Shown: positions 53,575 through 63,852 of the stretch, piece by piece
Numbering within the stretch: position 1 is the stretch's first letter
How the letters are laid out: the number at the start of each line of letters is the position of its first letter
The notes under the pieces: model-generated
The model's input: only the letters and a program-made list of their open reading frames with translations
Told to the model about the DNA's origin: nothing
The model's database searches: none
Program-made: the position numbers and the translations under genes
Origin: CAMLDH01 sp966250375
GTDB lineage: Bacteria; Pseudomonadota; Gammaproteobacteria; Burkholderiales; Burkholderiaceae_D
Direction of reading: 5' to 3'
Length of the DNA: 64,000 bases
Assembly (NCBI GenBank): GCA_966250375.1
Contig: CBINHE010000001.1
Location: 62,001 to 126,000 of the forward strand

Positions 53575-54963
53575 ATGACTTACGACTCTTCTCCCATCGC
53601 AGCCATTGCCACCGCACCCGGACGAGGCGGTATCGGCGTAGTACGCTTGTCCGGTAAAAATCTGGCACCTGTCATCGAGGCAGTGTGCGGCCTGAAAGAG
53701 GGCGCACAATTGCAACCACGCCATGCAACCTATCTGGCATTCCGGAACGCTGACGGCAGCGCAATCGACCAAGGTTTGGCGATTTATTTCAAAGCACCAC
53801 ATTCATACACTGGCGAGGATGTACTGGAATTACAAGGCCACGGCGGGCCGATCGTGATGCAGATGCTGCTGACGCGCTGCATCGAAGCCGGTCACGACAT
53901 CGACTTGCGTCTGGCGCAGCCGGGGGAATTCACGCATCGTGCCTTCCTCCATGACAAGCTCGATCTGGCGCAGGCGGAAGCGGTTGCCGATTTGATTGAA
54001 GCATCGACCGAAGCCGCCGCGAAGTCGGCGTCGCAATCGTTGACCGGCGAGTTTTCCAGAACAATTAATGGCATGGTCGAGCAAGTGATCAACTTGCGCA
54101 TGTTGGTCGAGGCGACGCTGGATTTTCCGGAAGAAGAAATCGACTTCCTCGAAAAATCTGACGCACGCGGCCAACTGGAAAAAATTCGCGCCGCTCTGGA
54201 ACATGTGTTTCAGCGGGCCGCGCAAGGCGCGATGTTGCGCGACGGCTTGAATATCGTGCTGGCCGGCGAGCCGAATGTCGGCAAGTCGTCCTTGTTGAAT
54301 GCGCTGGCCGGTTCGGACGTCGCGATTGTCACGCCGATCGCCGGCACCACGCGCGACAAGGTGACGGAAACCATTCAACTCGATGGTATCCCGGTCAACG
54401 TGATCGACACTGCCGGCATCCGCAACGCAGCCGATGCCAGCGATGAAGTCGAGCGCATCGGCATCGAGCGCACTTGGGCTGCAGTCGACAAGGCCGATGT
54501 GATCGTGCACATGCTGGACGCGAGCCGCGGCCCGACGCGCGCCGACGAGGAAATTACTGCACGCTTTCCGGTTGGCATTCCTGTCATGCGCGTATGGAAC
54601 AAGATCGACTTGTCCGGTCATCGTCCCGCGATCGACCGACTACCGGATTCAACCCACATCTATCTGTCGGCGACCGACCGCTTGGGCATGGATTTGCTGC
54701 GCGCAGAACTGCTGCGCCTGGCTGGTTGGCAGCAGACAGGAGAGTCGCTGTACCTTGCACGCGAACGGCACTTAACAGCATTGAAAGCAGCGCGCATTCA
54801 CTTGGAGACGGCCGCGCTGCATGCGGCGAGCAGCGATCAGGCGCTGGATTTGTTCGCGGAAGAATTGCGCTTGGCCCAAGATCGGCTCAGCAGCATTACC
54901 GGCGAATTCACGTCGGATGATTTGCTGGGCGTGATTTTTTCGCGGTTTTGCATCGGCAAATAG
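53575..54963 (+). CDS. mnmE: tRNA modification GTPase MnmE
   Basis: A 462-aa protein: N-terminal folate-binding domain (IAAIATAPGRGGIGVVRLSG), a helical region, and an inserted G domain with GEPNVGKSSLLNAL (G1), TPIAGTTRDKV (G2), VIDTAGIRN (G3) and VWNKIDL (G4); the C-terminus is FCIGK, with the catalytic Cys. With MnmG it modifies the wobble uridine of some tRNAs. It follows yidC after a terminator, so it has its own promoter. Confidence 0.98.
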   Translation: MTYDSSPIAAIATAPGRGGIGVVRLSGKNLAPVIEAVCGLKEGAQLQPRHATYLAFRNADGSAIDQGLAIYFKAPHSYTGEDVLELQGHGGPIVMQMLLTRCIEAGHDIDLRLAQPGEFTHRAFLHDKLDLAQAEAVADLIEASTEAAAKSASQSLTGEFSRTINGMVEQVINLRMLVEATLDFPEEEIDFLEKSDARGQLEKIRAALEHVFQRAAQGAMLRDGLNIVLAGEPNVGKSSLLNALAGSDVAIVTPIAGTTRDKVTETIQLDGIPVNVIDTAGIRNAADASDEVERIGIERTWAAVDKADVIVHMLDASRGPTRADEEITARFPVGIPVMRVWNKIDLSGHRPAIDRLPDSTHIYLSATDRLGMDLLRAELLRLAGWQQTGESLYLARERHLTALKAARIHLETAALHAASSDQALDLFAEELRLAQDRLSSITGEFTSDDLLGVIFSRFCIGK

Positions 54964-55174
54964 ACAGGCAACAATCGGGGTGAAAGCTGGCCAAGCCGAG
55001 GCACTCCATCAGGCGCTATCGGAACAATGAAGAATTTGCATTGTTTTTGCTGACGTCGCTTGTTTTGCGAAACACTGAGGGTTAATTCTTCAATGCCAAC
55101 TTGGTGTTGACGCTTGGCTCGGAGCCGCAAAATGAGCCGGCCTTTTCTTGCCCGTACCGAGTAATCCCCCGTCT

Positions 55175-55408
55175 TTACTCGCACAATTGCGGCGTTTCTT
55201 CGACCGACCATCCGGCACAAGGGTCGTTCGCATTATCCACGTGGCGCCACGTGGTCTCGCAAATTTCGCATATATGACGTGTTACCCAGACAGCTTTGGA
55301 GCGGCCGGGGTGGAGAATGCGCTCGGTCAGCCCGATTTGTCGAAGTCGTTCGTGCCGCTTGTTGCTGCGTACGTTTTGTTCTACTAATAAGCATAAATTA
55401 CAGAGCAT
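55175..55408 (-). CDS. Possible small zinc-ribbon protein
   Basis: A 77-aa frame with paired cysteines (MLCNLCLL and RHICEICETTWRHVD) that could bind zinc. It has no clear ribosome site and no family match. It is the only plausible gene in the region from the mnmE stop to 55901; coding is doubtful. Confidence 0.3.
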   Translation of the reverse strand: MLCNLCLLVEQNVRSNKRHERLRQIGLTERILHPGRSKAVWVTRHICEICETTWRHVDNANDPCAGWSVEETPQLCE

Positions 55409-55901
55409 GGGGGTCAGTCGATTTTATGAGTTGTAATTATTTGTAAAAGACCAATCCAATTTACAAAAGTTCAATATGCATTGCGTTAATTGCACTTCGG
55501 CACTTCGGCGCACTGAAAATCCAGTTCTCGAATAAGTTTGAGGGCAAGCGGCTTTGCCAAAATTTTACGCAGCCATTTCAATCTCGGGCGCTACGTGCCG
55601 TTTGTTAGCGAGGAGGTGAGCTTGTACTTCAGTTCGAAGGGGTGCGAGAGGAGAGTAGGGGGACGTCCGATGAAACGATGGCTGTCACTCTTGACGGGGT
55701 TGCGAATGGCGGCTTCTTGTATGACGTGTTTTTACGCTGGCGCTGCTGTCGCAGCCTGTGCTTTCAAATTGCATTGCCAAGCGCTGGAATCCAGCGCTCG
55801 CCGCATCAAATCCAGCGCATCATGGCAGCGCTCGCGCCAATCGGCCGCCAGTCGGGATTCGCCGTTATCCATCTACCCGGCCTCTTCTTATTCCTGTGGG
55901 C
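55409..55901. other. Gap before the CAP-domain gene
   Basis: No convincing gene. Frames of 110-125 codons exist on the plus strand (55538-55974) but have no motif, odd Ser/Cys-rich composition and overlap the CAP-domain gene. The AT-rich part 55410-55500 may contain a promoter. Confidence 0.4.
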
Positions 55902-56828
55902 TTATCGCGTGGTAAATGACCAAGTACGGTTGACGGCGATTCCGTCGACAGTCCCGATAAATTGCACGTCATAGATGGTGTTGGAAGCCAGAACGTTCAG
56001 CGGAATGATCGCGGCCGCGGATGGCGGCGTATGACTGTCGCTCGCCCTTTGCATCAGTTGGACCTGCAACGGTGCTCCGCCGCGCGGCTGCATCGTGAAC
56101 GTCTGCGCCACGACGGTGGAGATGATGTCGGCATGAATGCTGATGGGGTAGCCGACTTCATTCTGGGTCGGTACCGGATCCGGCTCCTCGTTATCGCTGA
56201 AAAAATTGATCGGCACGTTGGTCTGATTGGCAAATGGATAGACGATGGATTGGCCAGCGCCGAGACCAGTGTCAAGGCCATTAGCGGTGAAATCAGTAGT
56301 GAAATAGGTAGCGCCACCCGCCACGGTAGCCGCACCGGCGCCGACTTCCTTGAACATCGGCTCGAAAATGACGAAGCGGTGATATATCGCGGCAATCAAA
56401 CTGTCAGCCGCATACGCGCCGGAAGTATTGCCGCTGCTTGATATCACCTCACCGTACGCATAGCTGCCTTGCGTGAATTGATAGCCCGCCCCCGCCAGAC
56501 GATCCGCCACCCTCGCACCGGTAAACCCCGGATTGCCGGGAGTTTGCTCGTGCGTGATGGTGTTGTTGATTTTTTGGTAATCGGAATGGCCTTGCGCCGC
56601 CCCATCGAGCGCATTGTTGCGCGCCAATGCTTGCTCGCCTATTTGTTGCCGGCGGAAATTGAACCAGTTAAAGCCGTCGGTCGCGGTATTGCCGGTCGCT
56701 TGCGGCGCATTCTGTTCCAGCGTGGCCGCAGACGAGGAGGCACCATCGCCACCTCCACCACATGCTGCCAGCAATAGCGCCGCCAATAATGCGGAAATGA
56801 TAGAGGCCGAACGAAACGACTGCGCCAT
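55902..56828 (-). CDS. CAP/SCP-domain lipoprotein
   Basis: A 308-aa protein. A lipoprotein signal peptide (ASIISALLAALLLAACGGGG, lipobox LAAC) is followed by a Gly/Ser linker and a CAP domain (about 45-190) with FNWFNFRRQQIGEQALARNN, LDGAAQGHSDYQ and THEQTPGNPGFTG; the His in GHSDYQ and THEQ fits the CAP tetrad. A C-terminal beta domain (PLNVLASNTIYDVQFIGTVD) follows. Start 56828 chosen because GGAG is 8 bp upstream. Function of bacterial CAP lipoproteins is largely unknown. Confidence 0.8.
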   Translation of the reverse strand: MAQSFRSASIISALLAALLLAACGGGGDGASSSAATLEQNAPQATGNTATDGFNWFNFRRQQIGEQALARNNALDGAAQGHSDYQKINNTITHEQTPGNPGFTGARVADRLAGAGYQFTQGSYAYGEVISSSGNTSGAYAADSLIAAIYHRFVIFEPMFKEVGAGAATVAGGATYFTTDFTANGLDTGLGAGQSIVYPFANQTNVPINFFSDNEEPDPVPTQNEVGYPISIHADIISTVVAQTFTMQPRGGAPLQVQLMQRASDSHTPPSAAAIIPLNVLASNTIYDVQFIGTVDGIAVNRTWSFTTR

Positions 56829-56989
56829 GGCATGCACTCCAGATAATTGCTAATGAAGACAACAATGTACCTAGGGAATATCCTAAGCGCAAATGCTTGA
56901 TCGGATAAACAGTGTTACCTGTGGCTGCACAGTCACCGACGATGAAAATCCAGCCGCGAATGCGCGCGACCTTAGAGCAAACTCAACTC

Positions 56990-57277
56990 TTACGCGAATT
57001 TACCGAACATTTCGGCCAGCGTCTTGGCGCGGGCCGACGCTTCTTCCATGCTGACGGCACCGCTGGTATGCGTGGTAATTGCACTGGTTAGCAAGGTCAC
57101 GAATGCACGATCCAGTGCCTTGCGTGCTGCCGCCATCTGCTGTGCAATAGCATCGCAATCCGCCGGCACCGCAGCTTGGGCAAGCAGTTTCTGCACGCCG
57201 CGCACTTGCCCTTCAACACGCGCCAGGCGGTGCAACAAATCGGTTTTCTGTTGATCGGTCAACGCGGTACCGTGCAC
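56990..57277 (-). CDS. CsoR/FrmR-family metal-sensing repressor
   Basis: A helical DUF156-type protein: LTDQQKTDLLHRLARVEGQV followed by RGVQKLLAQ, then ADCDAIAQQMAAARKALDRA and a C-terminal helix. One conserved Cys is present (ADCDAIAQ), plus His residues in ITTHTSGA, as in CsoR, FrmR or RcnR. The ligand (copper, nickel, formaldehyde) cannot be decided. The start at GTG 57277 is favoured; an in-frame ATG lies at 57331. Confidence 0.85.
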   Translation of the reverse strand: MHGTALTDQQKTDLLHRLARVEGQVRGVQKLLAQAAVPADCDAIAQQMAAARKALDRAFVTLLTSAITTHTSGAVSMEEASARAKTLAEMFGKFA

Positions 57278-57513
57278 GATCTTGAGAGGAGTATCGGCCA
57301 AAATGGAGCTCCAGGAACAGACAAGCATCAATCAAAATTTATACTGCAGGGGGGATGCTAGCATTTGTTTGTCTGATTGTTAAGAATCGGTTGGAAGACG
57401 GCCGAGCCACGCAAAATGCAAAATAGCAAGGCTGTCACGCCGTTCGGAATGACAACCAGTAAATCATGCGCAAGCGACAACGGTCTTTGCGTGGCTTCAG
57501 AATAAGAAAGTTG

Positions 57514-58573
57514 ATGAATACGCCTTTCCCGCTACCTGCTAATGTCCGCCCCATTCTCCTGACGCTAGCTCTTGGCCTGTTAGCCGCCAAGCTGTGCGTC
57601 TGGATCAACACCCCGCTTCCCTGGATGATCGGCCCGCTATTTTCGACCGCCGCCGCTCGCATGGCCAGCCTCGACCTGCGCGCGCCAGTGCAAATCCGCC
57701 AAGCTGGCCAATGGGCAATCGGCACCGCACTCGGCTTGTACTTCACGCCAGCGGTTCTCAAAGTGCTCGCCTCCTATCTCGGCTTCATCGGACTCGCTGT
57801 CGCATTCGCGCTGCTGCTGGGGGGCCGCCTGCGGCTGGCTGCTGCACAAGCTTTCCGGCATCGACAAGACCACCGCATTTTTTGCGATGGCCGTCGGCGG
57901 CGCGTCCGAGATGGCAAGCCAGGGCGAGCGCCACGGTGCGGCCGTCGACCGGGTTGCGGCCGCACACAGTCTGCGCATCATGATGGTAGTCGCGGTCATT
58001 CCGTTCGGTTTCAAATTCTGGGATGTGCACGGCAGCGATTTGTACATCCCGGGTGCGCGTGTGATCAACTATGGCGGTCTGGCATTGCTGATGTTGCTGA
58101 CCAGTTTGTGTGCAGTTGCATTCAGCCGCCGGAAGTGGCCCAATGCGTGGGTGATCGGGCCACTGATGGTCGCGATTGGATTGACAGCGTTCGGCGTGAA
58201 TTTGTCGGCATTGCCGGAGTGGATCGTGCCTCTCGGCCAACTCTTCATCGGCGTGTCGCTGGGCACCTGCTTCACACCGGCGTTTTTGCACATGGCGCCG
58301 CGCTACCTCGTCAGCGTCGCGGTATGCAGCGCAGTCGCGTTATTGCTGGCAAGCGGTTTCGGCTACGGCTTGGCGTGGATGAGTGGAATTGATCCGGTGA
58401 CGGCGATCCTGGCGACGTCTCCCAGCGGCATCGCCGAAATGAGTCTGACTGCCAAAACACTGCAACTGGGCGTGCCGATCGTCACCGCGTTTCACGTCAC
58501 GCGCATGGCGGCACTGGTGATACTGGTCGGACCGTTGTTCCGGTTCGCGCAGCGTATGAAGCGCTGGCCCTAG
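57514..58573 (+). pseudogene. AbrB-family membrane protein with frameshift
   Basis: Two halves of an AbrB-duplication membrane protein, about 350 aa when joined. The 5' half (PANVRPILLTLALGLLAAKL; NTPLPWMIGPLFSTAAARMA) runs to FALLLG near 57819; the 3' half restarts in another frame with GAACGWLLHKLSGIDKTTAF and continues with MAVGGASEMASQGERHGAAV. Six G at 57819-57824 where five would keep the frame explain the break. Either a real single-base insertion or a base-calling error. Confidence 0.8.
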
Positions 58574-58579
58574 AAAACG

Positions 58580-59098
58580 CTACGCAAAATCTGGCATTGC
58601 ATCGTAACGCGACCGGCGCTGCACATGCCGGCTGAACGCGGACATGCTGGACGCACTGGCTTTCAGGCGATCCAGTGAAAATTGGCGCAGATGCTGAAAC
58701 ACGCTTTGATTGATGGCCATGGTCGCCTGCATCACCAGCAAATCAACATCGTGATGCGTGCGATCTGGATTGTCCGGTTTCGCCGCAATGGCTTTGCTGC
58801 GCCCCGGCTGCGATTCGAGCACGCAGCGGAATATATCTTCCAGCGTGATCGCATTCGGCGGTCCGGCCAGCACCCAGCCGTCGCGGATACTGGCATCCGG
58901 ACGCATCAATAACGCACCCCACAGGCTGCCGCATAATTTCACCAATTCTTTTGCCGGACGTCCAGTGTGATCTTCCAGCTGCGCCATGCTTAAAGGTCGC
59001 GGCGCATTTGACACCAACGCGCCCAAAATCTCTGTTGCAAGTCGGAATCGGTCATGGAGCGCGCCATTACCCAAAATGCAATCGTCGTCGAGACCCAT
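58580..59098 (-). CDS. Rrf2-like winged-helix regulator
   Basis: A 172-aa protein: a winged HTH near the N-terminus (LHDRFRLATEILGALVSNAP, PLSMAQLEDHTGRPAKELVK), then an Rrf2-like wing (ASIRDGWVLAGPPNAITLED, IFRCVLES). It has no cysteine cluster typical of IscR or NsrR, so it probably senses something other than an Fe-S cluster. Convergent with the AbrB-type gene, 6 bp apart. Confidence 0.7.
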   Translation of the reverse strand: MGLDDDCILGNGALHDRFRLATEILGALVSNAPRPLSMAQLEDHTGRPAKELVKLCGSLWGALLMRPDASIRDGWVLAGPPNAITLEDIFRCVLESQPGRSKAIAAKPDNPDRTHHDVDLLVMQATMAINQSVFQHLRQFSLDRLKASASSMSAFSRHVQRRSRYDAMPDFA

Positions 59099-59713
59099 GA
59101 AACCTCCTGTTGCTCATCATCAATATGAAGTGAGCGTGTTATGCGCCGCACTGAAAAACCCCTGCCACTTTTTTAGAGGAGAGAAATACTTTTCAGTCTC
59201 GTGCGGATAAACGAGACTGAAGGCATCCTAGGTGAACACAGGGCTGCAAATCCAATGCATTGTGCGCATTAAATTATGCAAAGCGTGCATAACATTCTTC
59301 GCCTTCACGTCCTGTCCCGCCATCCATTTGGCTTTAGGCTCGCTGGAGCGGGAACCCGAGTCGTTCGAAGCGAAGGTGGAAATGGGCATGTTTGCCGGAT
59401 TGGCAGTCGATTAGGACTATCCATCGCCACCAATAAATCGCCACCGCTTACGGTGGCACAATCACCATAGGCGCGAACCTCGATGGACGCGGCGTGGACG
59501 TAACGGTCCGCTTTCATGCATGACAACACAATGAAATTTAGTTGAAATGGCAAACGGTGCTTTATGCGCCGGAATAGTTTACAGTGTATCGAACGCAGCA
59601 TTTTTTACGTCGGCAAACACGTCATACAATGTGTGTTATCCGAACGCGTATTGCATTACGCATGCATCAGGGCCGTATTCGATTTTCAAGAGTTATTGCA
59701 CAACTGCTTATTC
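59099..59713. other. 615-bp gap upstream of an unknown gene
   Basis: Contains no convincing gene. An in-frame extension of the next gene back to 59564 is possible but lacks a ribosome site. AT-rich sequence near 59540-59700 may hold promoter elements. Confidence 0.4.
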
Positions 59714-60478
59714 ATGAAACCCGTCGCTCCAGGCACCGTCATTTTCCATCGTTATCGCGGCTATGGCGTTATCACGTCAGTCAATTTATTGACCGGCTGG
59801 ATCTCCGCGCGTTTCGGCAGCGAGGTCCGCACGCTCGATTTGAATCTGTCTTCCGATGAAGTGCAGCACGCGGATGGCGAACCGATTCTGTTCCGCCGCG
59901 CGCCACCCGACCGCATGCCGCATGCGCGCCTGATGGCGCTGGTGCGCGACCTGCATCGCGCGGGTTATCAACGTCTGTATCTGTATAGCTGGCCGAAACC
60001 GTCCGGCTTGCATTGGCGCTGGCATTTGTTCACCGGACAACGCCGTTGGATGGAACGCCCGTGGCGCGAAGGCTGGTATGGTTCCGGTGCCGATTACAAC
60101 TTCAACCCGGTGATGGGTTGGGGCGATGCGCCCGGTGAATCGGCACCGGAATTGGCAAGCACCTTGGCACGCTTCGATCCGCATGGATTGGCGCAGGCGC
60201 TGGGCCGCGATGAAGATCACACGGCATGGTTTGCAGCGGTGTGTGAAGCCTTGCTGCCGAATTACGCTTTTTCGCTCGGCTGGGATACGCGCAGCGGCCC
60301 CGTGCCTGCCGCACTGCCGATCATTCCGGTGCGGCGCGGCGTGCCTGATTATGCAGGGCCGGACTTGCCATGGCCGCCAGGATGGGCGCGCTTGTGGACC
60401 GGCTCGACGGCACTGGCAAAGCCTGTAGTGACATTCAAGGTAGGTCCCGCTGGTGCCTCTTCAGACGCTGCTCGTTGA
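59714..60478 (+). CDS. Conserved hypothetical protein
   Basis: A 254-aa protein rich in aromatic residues (GYQRLYLYSWPKPSGLHWRW; HLFTGQRRWMERPWREGWYG) with an N-terminal beta-rich part (GTVIFHRYRGYGVITSVNLL). Start at ATG 59714; GC content and codon use agree with backbone genes. Family unknown to me; no signal peptide or membrane segment. Confidence 0.65.
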   Translation: MKPVAPGTVIFHRYRGYGVITSVNLLTGWISARFGSEVRTLDLNLSSDEVQHADGEPILFRRAPPDRMPHARLMALVRDLHRAGYQRLYLYSWPKPSGLHWRWHLFTGQRRWMERPWREGWYGSGADYNFNPVMGWGDAPGESAPELASTLARFDPHGLAQALGRDEDHTAWFAAVCEALLPNYAFSLGWDTRSGPVPAALPIIPVRRGVPDYAGPDLPWPPGWARLWTGSTALAKPVVTFKVGPAGASSDAAR

Positions 60479-60566
60479 CTTCGCAATCGGCGGTTCGCGT
60501 AGCCCGATGTCAGCGTGATCGTGTCGCCGACGTAGTGCTGCCCGGGAAATTCCTGCCTTGCAAGAG

Positions 60567-61556
60567 CTACTGGCTCTGACTCTCTGGATTCAATACATTC
60601 TTCGGCGCACCGTTCGCAAAATCGACCACATTCTGAAACGCCGCGCGGAAGTACACTTCATAGCTGTCCTTCTCGACATAACCCAGATGCGGCGTCGCCA
60701 GCACATTCTCCATGCGCAACAGCGGCGAACCGGCCGGCAGCGGTTCGGTCTCGAACACATCGAGCGCCGCGTATCCCGGCCGCCCTTGCTGCAACGCTGT
60801 CTCCAGCGCCCCGGCCGCCACCAGTTCGGCACGGCTGGTATTGACGAATAATGCGCTCGATTTCATGCATGCAAGATCTTCGGCAGTAACAATGCCAGTG
60901 GTCGCATCGTTGAGCCGCAGATGCATCGAAATGACATCCATGTCCGAGAAGAACGCATCTCTCGATTGTGCCGCTTGGTAGCTGTCGTTTACCGCTTGCT
61001 CACGGCTCGCATCGCGTCCCCAGATCACAACCTGCATTCCGAATGCCTTGCCATAGCCGGCAATCATGCGACCGATCTTGCCGTAGCCCCAGATCCCGAG
61101 CTTCTTGCCTTTCAGCACCGTGCCGAGCCCATTGCATTCTGGCCTCATCGATGCGGTTTGCCATACACCATCCTTCAGGTGCGCGGCGTATTGCGGAATC
61201 TTGCGGCTGGCCGCCATGATTAGTGCCCAAGTCAATTCTGCCGGTGCGGTCGGGTCGCCGACGCCTTCGACAATCCTGATGCCGCATTCAGTGGCGGCAG
61301 CAACATCGATATGCCCGCTGACCTTGCCGGTCTGTGAAATCAGCTTAAGCTTGGGCAACTTGCGCAATAGCTGTCGCGAAAACTCGGTGCGTTCGCGGAT
61401 CAATACCAATGCATCGAAGTCGGCCAGCCGGATCGCCAGTTGCCCGACACCGCGCGCGCTATTAGTGAACACTTTGACTTCATGCCCCTCCAATAAAGTA
61501 AAGCAGTCGAGGCCGCGCACGCAGTCTTGGTAATCATCGAGAATGGCGATTTTCAT
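60567..61556 (-). CDS. D-2-hydroxyacid dehydrogenase family protein
   Basis: A 329-aa NAD-dependent enzyme: Rossmann motif LGIWGYGKIGRMIAGYGKAF with GxGxxG, acidic end WGRDASRE, catalytic region LFVNTSRAELVAAGALETAL (Arg) and the His in ATPHLGYVEKDSYEVYF. It reduces 2-keto acids or oxidises D-2-hydroxyacids; substrate unclear (phosphoglycerate-type or glyoxylate-type). The start ATG 61556 (MKIAILDDYQDCV) is standard; an upstream codon would lengthen it by 20 aa. Confidence 0.9.
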   Translation of the reverse strand: MKIAILDDYQDCVRGLDCFTLLEGHEVKVFTNSARGVGQLAIRLADFDALVLIRERTEFSRQLLRKLPKLKLISQTGKVSGHIDVAAATECGIRIVEGVGDPTAPAELTWALIMAASRKIPQYAAHLKDGVWQTASMRPECNGLGTVLKGKKLGIWGYGKIGRMIAGYGKAFGMQVVIWGRDASREQAVNDSYQAAQSRDAFFSDMDVISMHLRLNDATTGIVTAEDLACMKSSALFVNTSRAELVAAGALETALQQGRPGYAALDVFETEPLPAGSPLLRMENVLATPHLGYVEKDSYEVYFRAAFQNVVDFANGAPKNVLNPESQSQ

Positions 61557-61616
61557 AGGTAATTTGTTAAATAAGCGCAATTTTGGTAATGGAATAACGT
61601 ATCTAGGAGATAGCAC

Positions 61617-61917
61617 GATAACCCACTACAAAACTCAACTATTTCTACTACAATTTTGATGGGCCACATGGAGGATCGCAGTTTGCCGGGTGTACAATCG
61701 GCACTATTTTTCACGCATGTCATTGGTATTTCACATGCGAAGGCAAGCCCCATAAGTCTGAGCATTATTCCATTTTTCAGACTTCGCGGTCGTTGATCCG
61801 ACCGCCATTCGGCAAGACCGCCGTACCGTTGTTATCAAATAGCCACAAGCTGACGGCGTTCCAGCCGTGTCGGGACAAGACAAGAATTCTTCTTTATTGG
61901 CATTGGAGGTAGTTTCT
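61617..61917. promoter_or_regulatory. Upstream region of pckG
   Basis: A 301-bp region holding the pckG promoter and leader; GGAGGT lies at 61905-61910, 7 bp before the ATG. No riboswitch or clear operator is seen. Confidence 0.4.
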
Positions 61918-63774
61918 ATGAATCAGCCCGCCATGGGTGGTGTTGCAGCAATGAACGCACCAACTTACGTTAAGCAACAAAAATTAATTAACTGGGTTGC
62001 CGAAATCGCGGCCTTGACCAAGCCGGCGCGCATTTACTGGTGCAATGGCTCGCAAGAAGAGTACGACCGCTTGTGCGCCGAAATGGTGACTGCCGGCACC
62101 ATGAAAAAACTGAACGAGGCCAAGCGTCCGAACAGCTACCTCGCCTGCTCCGACCCATCCGACGTGGCGCGCGTCGAAGACCGCACCTACATCTGCTCCA
62201 CTAGGCAGGAAGACGCCGGCCCCACCAACAACTGGATGGCCCCAGCCGAAATGCGCACCACCCTGAACGGTCTGTTCGAGGGCTGCATGAAAGGCCGCAC
62301 GATGTACGTGGTGCCGTTTTCGATGGGCCCGCTGGGTTCGCCGATCGCGCACATCGGCATCGAGTTGTCCGATTCCCCCTATGTCGCGGTCAACATGCGC
62401 GTGATGACGCGTATGGGCAAGGCTGTGTACGACGTACTCGGCAGCGACGGCGAATTCGTGCCGTGCGTGCATAGCGTCGGCGCACCGCTGGCCGACGGCC
62501 AGAAAGATGTCGCATGGCCGTGCAACGCCACCAAATACATCGTGCACTATCCGGAAACTCGTGAAATCTGGTCCTACGGTTCCGGCTACGGCGGCAATGC
62601 ATTGCTCGGCAAAAAATGCTTTGCACTGCGCATCGCCTCCACCATGGGCCGCGACCAAGGCTGGCTGGCAGAACACATGCTGATCCTCGGCGTCGAATCG
62701 CCGCAAGGCAAGAAACACTACGTCGCCGCCGCCTTCCCATCCGCCTGTGGCAAGACCAACTTCGCGATGCTGATTCCGCCCAGGGCCTTCGAAGGCTGGA
62801 GAATCACCACCATCGGCGACGACATCGCGTGGATCAAACCGGGTGCCGATGGCCGCCTGTACGCGATTAATCCGGAAGCCGGCTATTTCGGCGTGGCACC
62901 GGGCACCAACACCGCAACCAACTCCAACTGCATGGCATCGCTCACCGCCAACACCATCTTCACCAACGTCGCGCTGACCGACGACGGCGACGTGTGGTGG
63001 GAAGGCATGACAAAGGAAGTGCCGACGCACCTGATCGACTGGCAAGGCAAGGATTGGACACCGGAAATCAGCAAGGAAACCGGCCGCAAAGCAGCGCATC
63101 CGAACGCGCGCTTCACCGTCGCCGCCACGCAAAATCCGGTGGTCGACCCAGCTTGGGACGATCCGGCCGGTGTGCCGATCTCGGCCTTCATCTTCGGTGG
63201 CCGTCGCTCGACGACCGTACCGCTGGTGACCGAAGCGCGCAACTGGATTGAAGGCGTGTACATGGCCGCGACCATGGGTTCCGAAACCACCGCTGCTGCT
63301 GCCGGCCAAATGGGTATCGTGCGCCGCGACCCGTTCGCGATGTTACCGTTCATGGGCTACAACATGAGCGACTACTTCCAGCACTGGCTCAACATGGGCC
63401 AGAAGATTGCCGAATCCGACGCCAAGCTGCCGAGCATCTACTGCGTCAACTGGTTCCGCACCGATGAAAATGGCAAGTTCGTCTGGCCTGGCTTCGGCGA
63501 CAACATGCGCGTATTGAAGTGGATGATCGGCCGCATCGAAGGCAAGGCCAGCGGCGTCGAAAACATCTTCGGCATCACGCCGCAATTCACCGACCTGACG
63601 TGGGACGGCATCGATTTCTCGCAAGAAAAATTCGACCGCATCACATCGATCGACAAATCAGCATGGGAAGCGGAGTTGAAGTTGCATGCGGAGTTGTTCG
63701 ATAAGCTGAAGCATCGCTTGCCGGCGGAATTGATCGAGGTGAAAGCGCAATTGGAAAAGCGGCTGATGGATTGA
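61918..63774 (+). CDS. pckG: Phosphoenolpyruvate carboxykinase (GTP)
   Basis: A 618-aa GTP-dependent enzyme: WCNGSQEEYDRLCAEMV, FSMGPLGSPIAHIGIELSDS, kinase loop AAFPSACGKTNFAM, kinase-2 GDDIAWIKPG, and FIFGGRRSTTVPLV. It converts oxaloacetate and GTP to phosphoenolpyruvate, the first committed step of gluconeogenesis. A start at 61918 fits the strong GGAGGT ribosome site; a longer frame back to 61867 has no such site. Confidence 0.97.
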   Translation: MNQPAMGGVAAMNAPTYVKQQKLINWVAEIAALTKPARIYWCNGSQEEYDRLCAEMVTAGTMKKLNEAKRPNSYLACSDPSDVARVEDRTYICSTRQEDAGPTNNWMAPAEMRTTLNGLFEGCMKGRTMYVVPFSMGPLGSPIAHIGIELSDSPYVAVNMRVMTRMGKAVYDVLGSDGEFVPCVHSVGAPLADGQKDVAWPCNATKYIVHYPETREIWSYGSGYGGNALLGKKCFALRIASTMGRDQGWLAEHMLILGVESPQGKKHYVAAAFPSACGKTNFAMLIPPRAFEGWRITTIGDDIAWIKPGADGRLYAINPEAGYFGVAPGTNTATNSNCMASLTANTIFTNVALTDDGDVWWEGMTKEVPTHLIDWQGKDWTPEISKETGRKAAHPNARFTVAATQNPVVDPAWDDPAGVPISAFIFGGRRSTTVPLVTEARNWIEGVYMAATMGSETTAAAAGQMGIVRRDPFAMLPFMGYNMSDYFQHWLNMGQKIAESDAKLPSIYCVNWFRTDENGKFVWPGFGDNMRVLKWMIGRIEGKASGVENIFGITPQFTDLTWDGIDFSQEKFDRITSIDKSAWEAELKLHAELFDKLKHRLPAELIEVKAQLEKRLMD

Positions 63775-63820
63775 TGTTAGAGTAAAAGTTCATCTCCCCC
63801 TAGATGCGGGAGGAAAATGA

Positions 63821-63852
63821 AGCGCGGCAGGGTAACCTGACCGCGCTTTTTT
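63821..63852 (+). terminator. Rho-independent terminator of pckG
   Basis: Stem AGCGCGG-CAGG / CCTG-A-CCGCGCT with one bulged A, then six T. It lies 47 bp after the stop codon. Downstream to 64000 no gene is seen. Confidence 0.85.

Noticed and set aside
55538..55974. Two plus-strand frames of 110-125 codons
   Set aside because: No ribosome site, Ser/Cys-rich random composition and overlap with the CAP-domain gene end.
61984..63309. A 441-codon minus-strand frame opposite pckG
   Set aside because: The pckG product is unmistakable and the opposite frame has only low-complexity His/Gly/Val-rich sequence.
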